DNA of 64,000 nt, from positions 434,001-498,000 of the forward strand of contig NZ_CABVIY010000001.1 in assembly GCF_902498195.1 (NCBI RefSeq). Direction: 5' to 3'. This document shows, one piece after another, positions 54,347 to 61,269 of this stretch (position 1 is its first letter; the number at the start of each line of letters is the position of its first letter). The notes beneath the pieces are model-generated. The model made no database searches, was not told the DNA's origin, and saw only the letters and a list, made by a program, of their open reading frames with translations. This stretch comes from Pseudomonas fluorescens (GTDB taxonomy: Bacteria > Pseudomonadota > Gammaproteobacteria > Pseudomonadales > Pseudomonadaceae). A program made the translations under genes and the position numbers.

Positions 54347-54395
54347 TATCGCAGCCTGCGGCAGCTCCTACGCCGCAGGCTGCGATCTTTTAATC
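54347..54395. repeat. second-family palindrome with minimal loop
   Basis: ATCGCAGCCTGCGGCAGCTC directly followed by the inverted arm GCCGCAGGCTGCGATC and TTTT. It closes both the microprotein transcript and the convergent transferase gene. Confidence 0.85.
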
Positions 54396-54403
54396 TTGAA
54401 CTG

Positions 54404-55015
54404 TTAATCAATCGGTGTGTTGACAAACACCTCAAGCCCTTCGGCATAGTCAGTGAAGGCAGCAATCCGCGCAAACCGCTCAACCGTGACCTGATCCGGC
54501 ACTACATAGCGGGTAAAGCTCCACGCCACCGCCAGGGTAATGCCCGCCTGATCAATCGCCCCGTCGGTTTTCAACGGCTGCTGTTCCAGCTCCCGCTCCA
54601 GCACGTTGTACGCCGCCGCCAATTGCCCTTCGACTCGCGCGACCCAGGGTTCATATTGAATTTCCGCCGGGCGCAAGTTGCGTTCGTAATAGAGCTGCAC
54701 CGATTTTTCGCACGCCGCCAGTGCCAGGCCAATCAGGCGCAGCGAACGCAGGCGCTGGTCGATGTCGGCCGGCATCAGGCTGCGGTCGGGGCCGGCCAGT
54801 GCTTCCAGGTAATCGATGATCAGGGTGGAATCCATCAACACTTCACCATCGTCCAGCACCAGGGTGGGCGCCTTGACCACCGGGTTGATCTGCTGGAACT
54901 GCTCGAAAGTCCTGAACACCGACACCGATTGGTGGGCGAGCTGGATATCCAGGCGTTTGGCAGAAATGGCGACGCGTCGTACGTAGGGAGAATCCAGCAT
55001 GCCGATCAGCTTCAT
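54404..55015 (-). CDS. glutathione S-transferase family protein
   Basis: The 203-residue protein has the thioredoxin-like N-terminal domain (MKLIGMLDSPYVRRVAISAKRLDIQLAHQSVSVF, then VVKAPTLVLDDGEVLMDSTLIIDYLEALAG, the glutathione-binding P and DS motif) and the all-helical C-terminal domain (SLRLIGLALAACEKSVQLYYE). The residue at the first helix (S9) may serve as the thiolate-stabilising Ser. It should conjugate or reduce electrophiles with glutathione in the cytoplasm. It is a single gene. Confidence 0.9.
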   Translation of the reverse strand: MKLIGMLDSPYVRRVAISAKRLDIQLAHQSVSVFRTFEQFQQINPVVKAPTLVLDDGEVLMDSTLIIDYLEALAGPDRSLMPADIDQRLRSLRLIGLALAACEKSVQLYYERNLRPAEIQYEPWVARVEGQLAAAYNVLERELEQQPLKTDGAIDQAGITLAVAWSFTRYVVPDQVTVERFARIAAFTDYAEGLEVFVNTPID

Positions 55016-55379
55016 TTAACCGCTCCTTGAGATGGCCCTTTGCGGGAGCGACAACCTTAGCTGAGCCAGCGCGACCTGCAAACGACGGCCTGCTGCCCGG
55101 CCGTTTGTCTTCTATATAGCTCCGTTCGATTGAATTTCTTGCTATAAACGCACTCCGATAACCGCCTGGATGCCCGCCATAGAGCATTTTCGAGGCCTTG
55201 TCGGACAAATTCGCTGTCTTTTCAGTTGCTGAGGCCTCAACTCGGCCTTAGACTGCCGCCCCTCGTAAATTGAGTGCCGGGTGGCGCTTGGAACAAACGG
55301 CGCCTTTCCGATGGCCTGCCCAGGTCCGCCGGAACGCTCCCTTATTCGCCTTAATGCACGTTTTTTTATAGAGATATCA
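55016..55379. other. intergenic region upstream of the DksA-like gene
   Basis: A 364-bp divergent gap. It holds no palindromic repeat and no convincing small gene. The stretch just before the ATG at 55380 (CGTTTTTTTATAGAG) is AT-rich and may carry the -10 region. Confidence 0.4.
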
Positions 55380-55784
55380 ATGACAAAGGACAAGTTGCTG
55401 GCCATGCCGGCGGATGACTACATGAATGCCGAGCAACATGCTTTTTTCTCCGAGCTGTTGCAGAACATGAAAGTCGAAACCCATGAGCGCATCGAACAGA
55501 ACCGCATCGCCATTGAAAGCCTGGACACCCCGGCTGACCCGGCTGACGCGGCTTCCGTCGAAGAAGAGCGCACCTGGCTGGTGAACGCCATCGATCGCGA
55601 CCAGCGCATGCTGCCTCAGTTGGAACAAGCCCTGGAACGTATTAAAGAAGACAGCTTCGGCTGGTGCGACGACAGCGGCGAGGCCATTGGCCTCAAGCGC
55701 CTGCTGATCAGCCCGACCACCAAGTACTGCATCGAAGCCCAAGAGCGCCACGAGCAGATCGACAAGCATCAGCGTCAGGCCTGA
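55380..55784 (+). CDS. DksA/TraR-family protein with incomplete zinc site
   Basis: The ATG at 55380 starts a 134-residue protein. It has the DksA coiled coil with the tip D53-P-A-D56-A-A58 (the DxxDxA motif that enters the RNA polymerase secondary channel), and the globular zinc-finger region at the expected spacing, but with C96-x2-S99 and C117-x2-A120, so two of four zinc cysteines are lost. This resembles DksA2-type proteins used when zinc is short, though a different paralogue is possible. It should bind RNA polymerase with ppGpp. No Zur site was recognised upstream. A strong hairpin terminator follows the gene. Confidence 0.88.
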   Translation: MTKDKLLAMPADDYMNAEQHAFFSELLQNMKVETHERIEQNRIAIESLDTPADPADAASVEEERTWLVNAIDRDQRMLPQLEQALERIKEDSFGWCDDSGEAIGLKRLLISPTTKYCIEAQERHEQIDKHQRQA

Positions 55785-55798
55785 TTCGGTAGCGTCCG

Positions 55799-55859
55799 CA
55801 TCGCGGGCAAGCCCGTTTCCACCCTCCAGTGGGAACGGGCTTGCCCGCGATGCTTTTTG
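55799..55859 (+). terminator. REP-like hairpin acting as terminator after the DksA-like gene
   Basis: GCATCGCGGGCAAGCCCGTT and the inverted AACGGGCTTGCCCGCGATGC around a 15-base loop, followed by TTTTT. A perfect long stem with T-run; it also matches a variant of the REP family. Confidence 0.8.
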
Positions 55860-55979
55860 TCGTCCGAAAATTCTTTGATTGATCTGCCGCAACACCCGCG
55901 ACTAAAGGCTCATGGATAATGGCTTTTTAGTGGCGTGTAATGCGAAGACAATAAATAGAAGAACTTTGGGGTGACGACG

Positions 55980-57590
55980 ATGACGAGAGACGGCTCTCCG
56001 GTTGCGGCAGTGCCTGCGCCAGTGCTTTTGCCAAAAAACCGTTGGCTGACACCCACGCTGCAAAGCATCGCCCTGATGCTGTTGCTGTGTGGCATGACAC
56101 TCGGGAACGGGCCGCTGTATGTGGGCCTGCCGATGGCCGTGCTGATTGTCTGGCTGCCTCGCCTGCGATCGCGGAAAACCCCCGAAGCCGTGCCTGTCGA
56201 TACGGGCGGCGCGATTTCTGCGTTGACGCGCGATCTGTCCTACACCACCAGCCATAACGCGCTGTCCGCCGCCGGCGTGGCCTTTTCGGTCAGGCAACTG
56301 GCTGACAAGTTGCAATCGCAACTCGGTGCCGCCGCCCAAATCGTCAGCAACGCCGAAGTGATGATTGCCACCGAGCAGGCCACCTCGACCCTCAGTCGCC
56401 AGGCCCTGAGCGCCGCGAGCGAGGCGCATCAGAGTGGCGCCGCCGGACGCACCGAGTTGATCGAGTCGATTGCCCGGATGCATCAGCTCAGCGCCCGGGC
56501 CAATAGCAGCCGGGAACTGATCGAAGCCCTGAGCCTGCGCAGCGACGATATCCAGCGCGTGACCCTGGTGATCCAGTCCATCGCCAGCCAGACCAACCTG
56601 TTGGCCTTGAACGCGGCCATCGAAGCGGCGCGGGCCGGGGAGCACGGTCGCGGTTTCGCGGTGGTGGCCGACGAGGTTCGCGGTCTGGCCGCACGCACGG
56701 CGACCGCCACCGGCGAAGTCGGCGAGATGGTGGCCGATATCCAGCAGCGCACGGCGCAAGTGGTGGAGCAGATTCGCCAGCTGTCCAGTGACCTCGACAC
56801 CGGCGTCCAGCAGGTCGAGCACACCGGCCAGCACCTGGAAAACATCGCCCGGCTGGCGGCCAGTGTCGAACGCCAGGTCGGGGAAATCGCCCAGGGTGCC
56901 GACACTAACCGTGAACAACTCGACAGCCTGTTTCACGCCATCGAGCAAATGCGCAGTGACCTGGCCATCAGCGATCAACAGACCCGGCGCCTGGCCGAGG
57001 CGGCCGTGCAAATGGAGGGTCAGGCCGAAACCATCAGTGAGCGTCTGGCCGAGGTCGGGCTCGATGACTATCACCAGCGCATCTACGACCTGGCCCGCGA
57101 AGGCGCGAGCCAGATCGCGGCGCGTTTCGAAGCGGACATCGACGCGGGCCGTATCAGTCTCGACGACCTGTTCGACCGCAATTACCAGACGATTGCGAAC
57201 ACCAGCCCGGCCAAGTACCAGACGCGCTTCGACCGCTACACCGATCAGGTCCTGCCGGCGATCCAGGAACCGTTGCTGCCGCGCCATGAAGGCCTGGTGT
57301 TCGCCATTGCCTGCACCCAGCAGGGGTATGTGCCGACCCACAACACTGTTTTCAGCCAGCCGCTGACGGGGGACGTGCAGGTCGATACATTGCAAAACCG
57401 CACCAAGCGCAAGTTCACCGACCGCACCGGGATTCGTTGTGGGAGTCATCAACAGGCAGTGTTGTTGCAGACCTACACCCGTGATACGGGGGAGTTGATG
57501 CATGATTTGTCGGTGCCGATTGTGGTCAGGGGGCGGCATTGGGGCGGGTTGCGGTTGGGGTATAAGCCGGAAGTGGTTCAGGCTTCTTGA
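55980..57590 (+). CDS. methyl-accepting chemotaxis protein with C-terminal sensory-like domain
   Basis: The ATG at 55980 is chosen; a GTG at 55971 is possible. The 536-residue protein has only a short hydrophobic N-terminal region (about 25-60, probably two helices), then the signalling coiled coil with the invariant hairpin [33 protein letters not shown]. After the coil it continues with about 150 residues ([88 protein letters not shown]) that look like a cytoplasmic Cache- or PAS-like domain. Periplasmic ligand binding is absent, so it likely senses a cytoplasmic or membrane state. No che genes are adjacent. Confidence 0.88.
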   Translation: MTRDGSPVAAVPAPVLLPKNRWLTPTLQSIALMLLLCGMTLGNGPLYVGLPMAVLIVWLPRLRSRKTPEAVPVDTGGAISALTRDLSYTTSHNALSAAGVAFSVRQLADKLQSQLGAAAQIVSNAEVMIATEQATSTLSRQALSAASEAHQSGAAGRTELIESIARMHQLSARANSSRELIEALSLRSDDIQRVTLVIQSIASQTNLLALNAAIEAARAGEHGRGFAVVADEVRGLAARTATATGEVGEMVADIQQRTAQVVEQIRQLSSDLDTGVQQVEHTGQHLENIARLAASVERQVGEIAQGADTNREQLDSLFHAIEQMRSDLAISDQQTRRLAEAAVQMEGQAETISERLAEVGLDDYHQRIYDLAREGASQIAARFEADIDAGRISLDDLFDRNYQTIANTSPAKYQTRFDRYTDQVLPAIQEPLLPRHEGLVFAIACTQQGYVPTHNTVFSQPLTGDVQVDTLQNRTKRKFTDRTGIRCGSHQQAVLLQTYTRDTGELMHDLSVPIVVRGRHWGGLRLGYKPEVVQAS

Positions 57591-57728
57591 ATGAGTACCT
57601 ATCCGTTTACACCCTGGGGATTGTTACGCCGCCGGCAACGAAGCTGTACAAGTTCGCTGCTGTATCCCCATCCACAGACTCATTACCATGCCTACATAGT
57701 TAGGCTGCTAACGGAGTCGAAGACCATC

Positions 57729-57932
57729 ATGCAAAGCAAAGTCGATGTCGCAGTGATGATTGGCAGCGGCGTACCCGCCAGTTTGCGAGCCTTGGGCCAG
57801 AGTGTGTGCTGGGTTGTGTTACTGAACGGCGAACGCCGGGGCACGGCATTTGCCAGTCGCCATGAAGCCGAGGAGTGCAGGGCTGCCTGGTTGGCGCAAC
57901 TGGATGCCGAAACCCCGGACAGCCTGCATTGA
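57729..57932 (+). CDS. small conserved protein, unknown
   Basis: The ATG at 57729 gives a 67-residue protein (MQSKVDVAVMIGSGVPASLR...VCWVVLLNGERRGTAFASRHEAEECRAAWLAQLDAE); the frame is open from 57591 but that part looks non-coding. It has one possible beta-sheet followed by a helix with conserved-looking Glu/Cys/Trp. No family is recognised. It lies alone between the chemoreceptor gene and the convergent DUF2789 gene. Confidence 0.6.
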   Translation: MQSKVDVAVMIGSGVPASLRALGQSVCWVVLLNGERRGTAFASRHEAEECRAAWLAQLDAETPDSLH

Positions 57933-57939
57933 GTCCAGG

Positions 57940-58179
57940 TCAGTGAACCTGGTGCATGCGCAGGTTCAGGTCGTCGACCACCCGCGCCCAGTCGGCGTCT
58001 TCACGCAATTGTTCTTTCAGGAAACCGGCTTGCTGCGGCGTCCAGAACTCGGCGTCGATGAGTTTTTTGTCGTCGGGCAGCGGTGAATGGCTGGCAATGA
58101 AATCGTCGATAGCTTTCTGGGTGGAGTCCAGGCCGAGCTGGTCGAACAAACCTTTCAAGTCGTGGGTCGGTGATTCCAT
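57940..58179 (-). CDS. DUF2789 family protein
   Basis: The start at 58179 is favoured because AGGAG is six bases upstream; an ATG at 58185 overlaps that site. The 79-residue product (MESPTHDLKGLFDQLGLDST, then FIASHSPLPDDKKLIDAEFWTPQQAGFLKEQLREDADWARVVDDLNLRMH) matches DUF2789, a small all-helical family common in gammaproteobacteria with no known role. It is cytoplasmic and a single gene. Confidence 0.82.
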   Translation of the reverse strand: MESPTHDLKGLFDQLGLDSTQKAIDDFIASHSPLPDDKKLIDAEFWTPQQAGFLKEQLREDADWARVVDDLNLRMHQVH

Positions 58180-58323
58180 GTTCATCTCCTGGCAGGGTGA
58201 GGCGAGTTCGAGGTTTGAAGTCCGGTTCCGCTACTTCTGAGGCAACTGCGCTTTCAGCGTTCGAAAACACTGTGCAAATCAAAGTTCAAACGCAGAAGTG
58301 AGCATAGACCGCAAACCTGATCT

Positions 58324-58554
58324 TCAGGCTTTCAATGCGCCGGCATCGACCGCCGCCTTGAGCTCCTTCGCCGATTCCTGGGCGGCGACGGCCGCGATGT
58401 CCGAGGACTTGAACCAGCGGTCTTTCTCGACCTGATGATAGGTCACGGTTTTCAGGGGTGGCTTGGCGCGCATGACAATCACGGCCTGGAACTCGCCGTC
58501 GACCTCTCTGGCTTCGCCCCGGATGAAAAACTCGCCGATATCAAATTCCGTCAC
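58324..58554 (-). CDS. small conserved protein, unknown
   Basis: A GTG at 58554 preceded by AAGGGAAGG encodes 76 residues: TEFDIGEFFIRGEAREVDGEFQAVIVMRAKPPLKTVTYHQVEKDRWFKSSDIAAVAAQESAKELKAAVDAGALKA. It looks like a small alpha-beta domain with a C-terminal helix. It is typical of short Pseudomonas hypothetical proteins; I recognise no function. It lies between DUF2789 and another small gene on the same strand. Confidence 0.62.
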   Translation of the reverse strand: MTEFDIGEFFIRGEAREVDGEFQAVIVMRAKPPLKTVTYHQVEKDRWFKSSDIAAVAAQESAKELKAAVDAGALKA

Positions 58555-58716
58555 GTTGCAGCCTTCCCTTGGAAATATATTGTTGTGTTCAACGACGTCC
58601 CGCCGTGGGCAGGACGCGTTTGATTGGGCGGGCAGTATGGCAGTAGTTGCTTGCCGGCGGCTGAGTTAAGTCGCCGGCATGACAAACGTTTCTATGGGGG
58701 AGCAAGACAGGTTTCG

Positions 58717-58953
58717 TCAAATGTGTGACTCGAGTGAGCGGGCGAGGGCGCAAGCTTCGTTATGATCGGCGCGGAAACCTCTTACATGCCCGGTGGAAAT
58801 TTCCTTGATATGAAAGAACGAAATACCGGCCAATATCACCTGAAACTTCGGAGAGTCGGGGGCTTGGGGCTGGTATTGCGGGTGCTGTAACACCGGCGAA
58901 GGTGAAGTCGGCGTCGGTGCCAAGGGGGAAGCGAAGTGTGTCAGCGTGCACAT
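58717..58953 (-). CDS. small protein, unknown
   Basis: The start at 58953 follows AAAAGGACTTC; a longer frame to 59226 is rejected because it lacks a start site and reads through a terminator-rich region. The 78-residue product (MCTLTHFASPLAPTPTSPSP...KFQVILAGISFFHIKEISTGHVRGFRADHNEACALARSLESHI) has a Pro-rich N-terminal part and a compact C-terminal part. No family is recognised. Confidence 0.55.
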   Translation of the reverse strand: MCTLTHFASPLAPTPTSPSPVLQHPQYQPQAPDSPKFQVILAGISFFHIKEISTGHVRGFRADHNEACALARSLESHI

Positions 58954-59129
58954 ATGAAGTCCTTTTCGTTGTTTAACCGACGTATGCACGTCGGTATGGG
59001 TAGTCTCGGCGAGCATGGCTGCTCTAGAATCACCCTCACTGGTGGGTGACCGATGTTTATCTAAAGCAATTTTTTCCGGGCGATATGTCGGAAAAGTGCT
59101 TTTTTTCAAGAGTTTTTTCCCTGAAGTTG

Positions 59130-59280
59130 ATAGTCCGTATTTTCTGGGCGTAGGAAGGGTGTTTTCCTTCAACCTTTGACGAATGCCAGGCAAGACGAGG
59201 CGAGCGACGTCCAGTAGTCTGCTCAAGCCTTGTGATGGATGAGCCCTCTGCTCATCCGGGGATCTCGACCCGGGTTTTTT
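59130..59280 (+). ncRNA. candidate small RNA ending in a strong terminator
   Basis: The 3' end is well formed: hairpin GGATGAG-CCCTCTG-CTCATCC (59237-59257) then CCGGG-GATCTCGA-CCCGG followed by G and six T (59256-59280). No plus-strand protein gene lies upstream for about 1.2 kb (the gene at 57729-57932 ends far away behind convergent genes), so the terminator must serve a short transcript. The 5' end is a guess. Its identity, for example as a known Hfq-dependent Pseudomonas RNA, was not established. Confidence 0.4.
59256..59280 (+). terminator. rho-independent terminator
   Basis: CCGGG, loop GATCTCGA, CCCGG, then GTTTTTT. It stands about 80 bp before the next plus-strand gene. Confidence 0.75.
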
Positions 59281-59363
59281 AGCTTTACCTTCGGCATTGC
59301 CGCTTTTTTCGGCTGTGCGCTTTTCAGGCGTGCGGCGTCATTTTCAGATGTGGGGATGGTTCC

Positions 59364-59834
59364 TTGGCAGTAAGTAATCTCGATATGCATGCTTTGTTTG
59401 TGCTGGGCGATTTGCGCGCAAAGCTGGTCAAACTCTTTCAATCGCGTTTCGTCTACATCACCGAACAGAACGCCGAAGGCATCTATGTTGCCGAAATCGA
59501 TACCGAATCGGCGCTGGTGGTGGACGACAAGCCGGGCCTCAAGCTCAAGGTCGGCGATCATTTCAGTGCCTCGGTCCTGCCCAGTCGCGAAGGCGGCAAG
59601 CTGGACATTAAATTCCGCGATATCAAGCTGACGGTGTATGGCCTGGGCGATTACGCCTTCGTGACTACCGCCGACGGCGAGGCCATTGTGTTCAAGGAAG
59701 GCCATAGCGCGGTGACGGTGTTCGCCGCCCACCAGCAATTGCAGGAAGGCCTGACCAAGACGCTCAAGGCCGTGACCGCCAAGGCCGCCAAATGGCGCAA
59801 GGGCGAGCTGGTGACGTTCAAGGCCAGCGAGTAA
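59364..59834 (+). CDS. conserved hypothetical protein
   Basis: The start is uncertain: a TTG at 59364 (preceded by GGGGATGG) gives 156 residues, an ATG at 59385 gives 149 but has no ribosome-binding site. The sequence (ALFVLGDLRAKLVKLFQSRFVYITEQNAEGIYVAEIDTESALVVDDKPGLKLKVGDHFSASVLPSREGGKLDIKFRDIKLTVYGLGDYAFVTTADGEAIVFKEG) is mainly beta-strand with charged loops and ends with a Lys-rich helix. There is no signal peptide. No family is recognised. It overlaps the next small gene by TAATG, indicating a linked pair. Confidence 0.6.
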   Translation: MAVSNLDMHALFVLGDLRAKLVKLFQSRFVYITEQNAEGIYVAEIDTESALVVDDKPGLKLKVGDHFSASVLPSREGGKLDIKFRDIKLTVYGLGDYAFVTTADGEAIVFKEGHSAVTVFAAHQQLQEGLTKTLKAVTAKAAKWRKGELVTFKASE

Positions 59835-60037
59835 TGAGCGTGACCCGCGCCGATTTCCACCAGCAGCACCAGGCTGACGCTCAAGCCGAAGCCCTGCGGT
59901 TATTCGAGCACAAGGCCGTTCTGCAGGGCGCCTGGCTGAACTGGGTGGCGTCACAGCTCTACACGATGCGCCCGGCGGAATACGCCAGCATGGTCAGGAG
60001 AGAACTTCAGCGTTTGCAGGACATTTCCGAAAATTAG
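59834..60037 (+). CDS. small conserved hypothetical protein, pair partner
   Basis: The ATG at 59834 overlaps the preceding stop (TAATG). The 67-residue product (MSVTRADFHQQHQADAQAEALRLFEHKAVLQGAWLNWVASQLYTMRPAEYASMVRRELQRLQDISEN) is all-helical with charged faces. Translational coupling suggests that it works with the upstream protein, perhaps as a complex. No family is recognised. Confidence 0.62.
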   Translation: MSVTRADFHQQHQADAQAEALRLFEHKAVLQGAWLNWVASQLYTMRPAEYASMVRRELQRLQDISEN

Positions 60038-60155
60038 TCCGAACCCCTCGAAAGCAGGAACCTCTACTACAGTCAGATGACTGAAGTTTCAGAGGCTTCG
60101 TGGTCATCTGCCTGGCCATCCTGCTATTGCTGTGAACAGCACGAGGTGCAAAAGC

Positions 60156-61169
60156 ATGAAAGGTTTTCGACGGTTGCTGGCTGCTGTCCTGGTCACTTGC
60201 GGTGTATGGGCGTCGCCCGTTCCGGTGCTGGCCGCCCAGGCGCCGATCCATTTCGCCGACCTGAACTGGGAAAGCGGCAGCCTGATCACCGACATCCTGC
60301 GGATCATTGTCGAAAAGGGTTACGGCCTGCCGACCGACACGTTGCCGGGGACCACGATTACCCTGGAAACCGCATTGGCCAACAATGACATTCAGGTGAT
60401 TGGCGAAGAGTGGGCCGGGCGCAGTCCGGTGTGGGTCAAGGCCGAAGCCGAAGGCAAGGTCGTCAGCCTGGGCGATACAGTCAAGGGCGCCACCGAAGGC
60501 TGGTGGGTGCCGGAATACGTGATCAAGGGCGACCCGGCCAAGGGCATCAAGCCGTTGGCGCCGGACTTGCGCAGTGTCAGCGACCTGCCCAGGTACAAGG
60601 ACGTGTTCAAGGACCCGGAAGCACCCGGCAAGGGGCGGTTCCTCAACAGTCCCATCGGCTGGACATCGGAAGTGGTCAACAAGCAGAAGCTCAGGGCCTA
60701 TGGCCTGGAAGACAGCTACGTGAATTTCCGCAGCGGTTCCGGGGCGGCGCTGGACGCCGAGATCAGTTCGTCGATCCGTCGCGGCAAACCGGTGTTGTTC
60801 TATTACTGGTCGCCCACGCCGCTGCTGGGTCGCTTCAAACTGATTCAGCTGGAAGAGCCGCCATTCGATGCCGAGGCCTGGAAAACCCTGACCGACGCCG
60901 ACAATCCAAACCCGCGACCCACCCGTTCCCTGGCTTCGAAACTGTCCATCGGCGTGTCCACGCCTTTCCAGAAGCAGTATCCGCAGATTGCCGAGTTCTT
61001 CGCCAAGGTCGACTTTCCCATCGACCCGTTGAACAAGGCCCTGGCGGACATGAGCGAGAAACACACGGCGCCGCGTCAGGCGGCGGAGGACTTCATGAAG
61101 AAGCATCCGGATGTGTGGAAGGCCTGGGTGCCCAAGGAGGTGGCGGACAAGGTGTCGGCCGGTCTGTAG
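60156..61169 (+). CDS. glycine-betaine/choline-type ABC substrate-binding protein
   Basis: The ATG at 60156 follows GAGGTGCAAAAGC and begins a signal peptide (MKGFRRLLAAVLVTCGVWAS, cleavage near VLAA). The 337-residue protein has the OpuAC/ProX-type fold: IHFADLNWESGSLITDILRIIVEKGYG, TLETALANNDIQVIGEEWAGRSPVW, TEGWWVPEYVIKG and VLFYYWSPTPLLGRFKLIQLEEPPFD, with several Trp residues placed for binding a quaternary ammonium group. No permease or ATPase gene is near, so it must serve a transporter encoded elsewhere. A palindromic repeat follows. Confidence 0.88.
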   Translation: MKGFRRLLAAVLVTCGVWASPVPVLAAQAPIHFADLNWESGSLITDILRIIVEKGYGLPTDTLPGTTITLETALANNDIQVIGEEWAGRSPVWVKAEAEGKVVSLGDTVKGATEGWWVPEYVIKGDPAKGIKPLAPDLRSVSDLPRYKDVFKDPEAPGKGRFLNSPIGWTSEVVNKQKLRAYGLEDSYVNFRSGSGAALDAEISSSIRRGKPVLFYYWSPTPLLGRFKLIQLEEPPFDAEAWKTLTDADNPNPRPTRSLASKLSIGVSTPFQKQYPQIAEFFAKVDFPIDPLNKALADMSEKHTAPRQAAEDFMKKHPDVWKAWVPKEVADKVSAGL

Positions 61170-61175
61170 GCGCCG

Positions 61176-61260
61176 TGTAGGAGCTGCCGCAGGCTGCGAT
61201 CTTTTGATCTTGTTTTTTAAAAAGCAAAATCAAAAGATCGCAGCCTGCGGCAGCTCCTAC
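61176..61260. repeat. second-family palindrome
   Basis: TAGGAGCTGCCGCAGGCTGC and its complement around a T/A-rich loop, between the binding-protein and TonB-receptor gene ends; terminator-like in both directions. Confidence 0.88.
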
Positions 61261-61269
61261 AGGGAGATA

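Larger units (their letters stand above)
58954..59363. other. intergenic region with candidate small RNA
   Basis: A 410-bp gap between divergent genes. It holds T-rich stretches (59085-59125), and two adjacent hairpins ending in a T-run (59237-59280) that look like the 3' end of a plus-strand small RNA. No protein gene was found. Confidence 0.5.

Noticed and set aside
55902..57539. A 545-codon minus-strand frame opposite the chemoreceptor
   Set aside because: The plus strand has the invariant chemoreceptor hairpin; the mirror frame is His/Gln/Arg-rich noise.
59223..59954. A 243-codon minus-strand frame across the small-RNA terminator
   Set aside because: It reads through a strong terminator and both coupled unknown genes; composition is that of a shadow frame.
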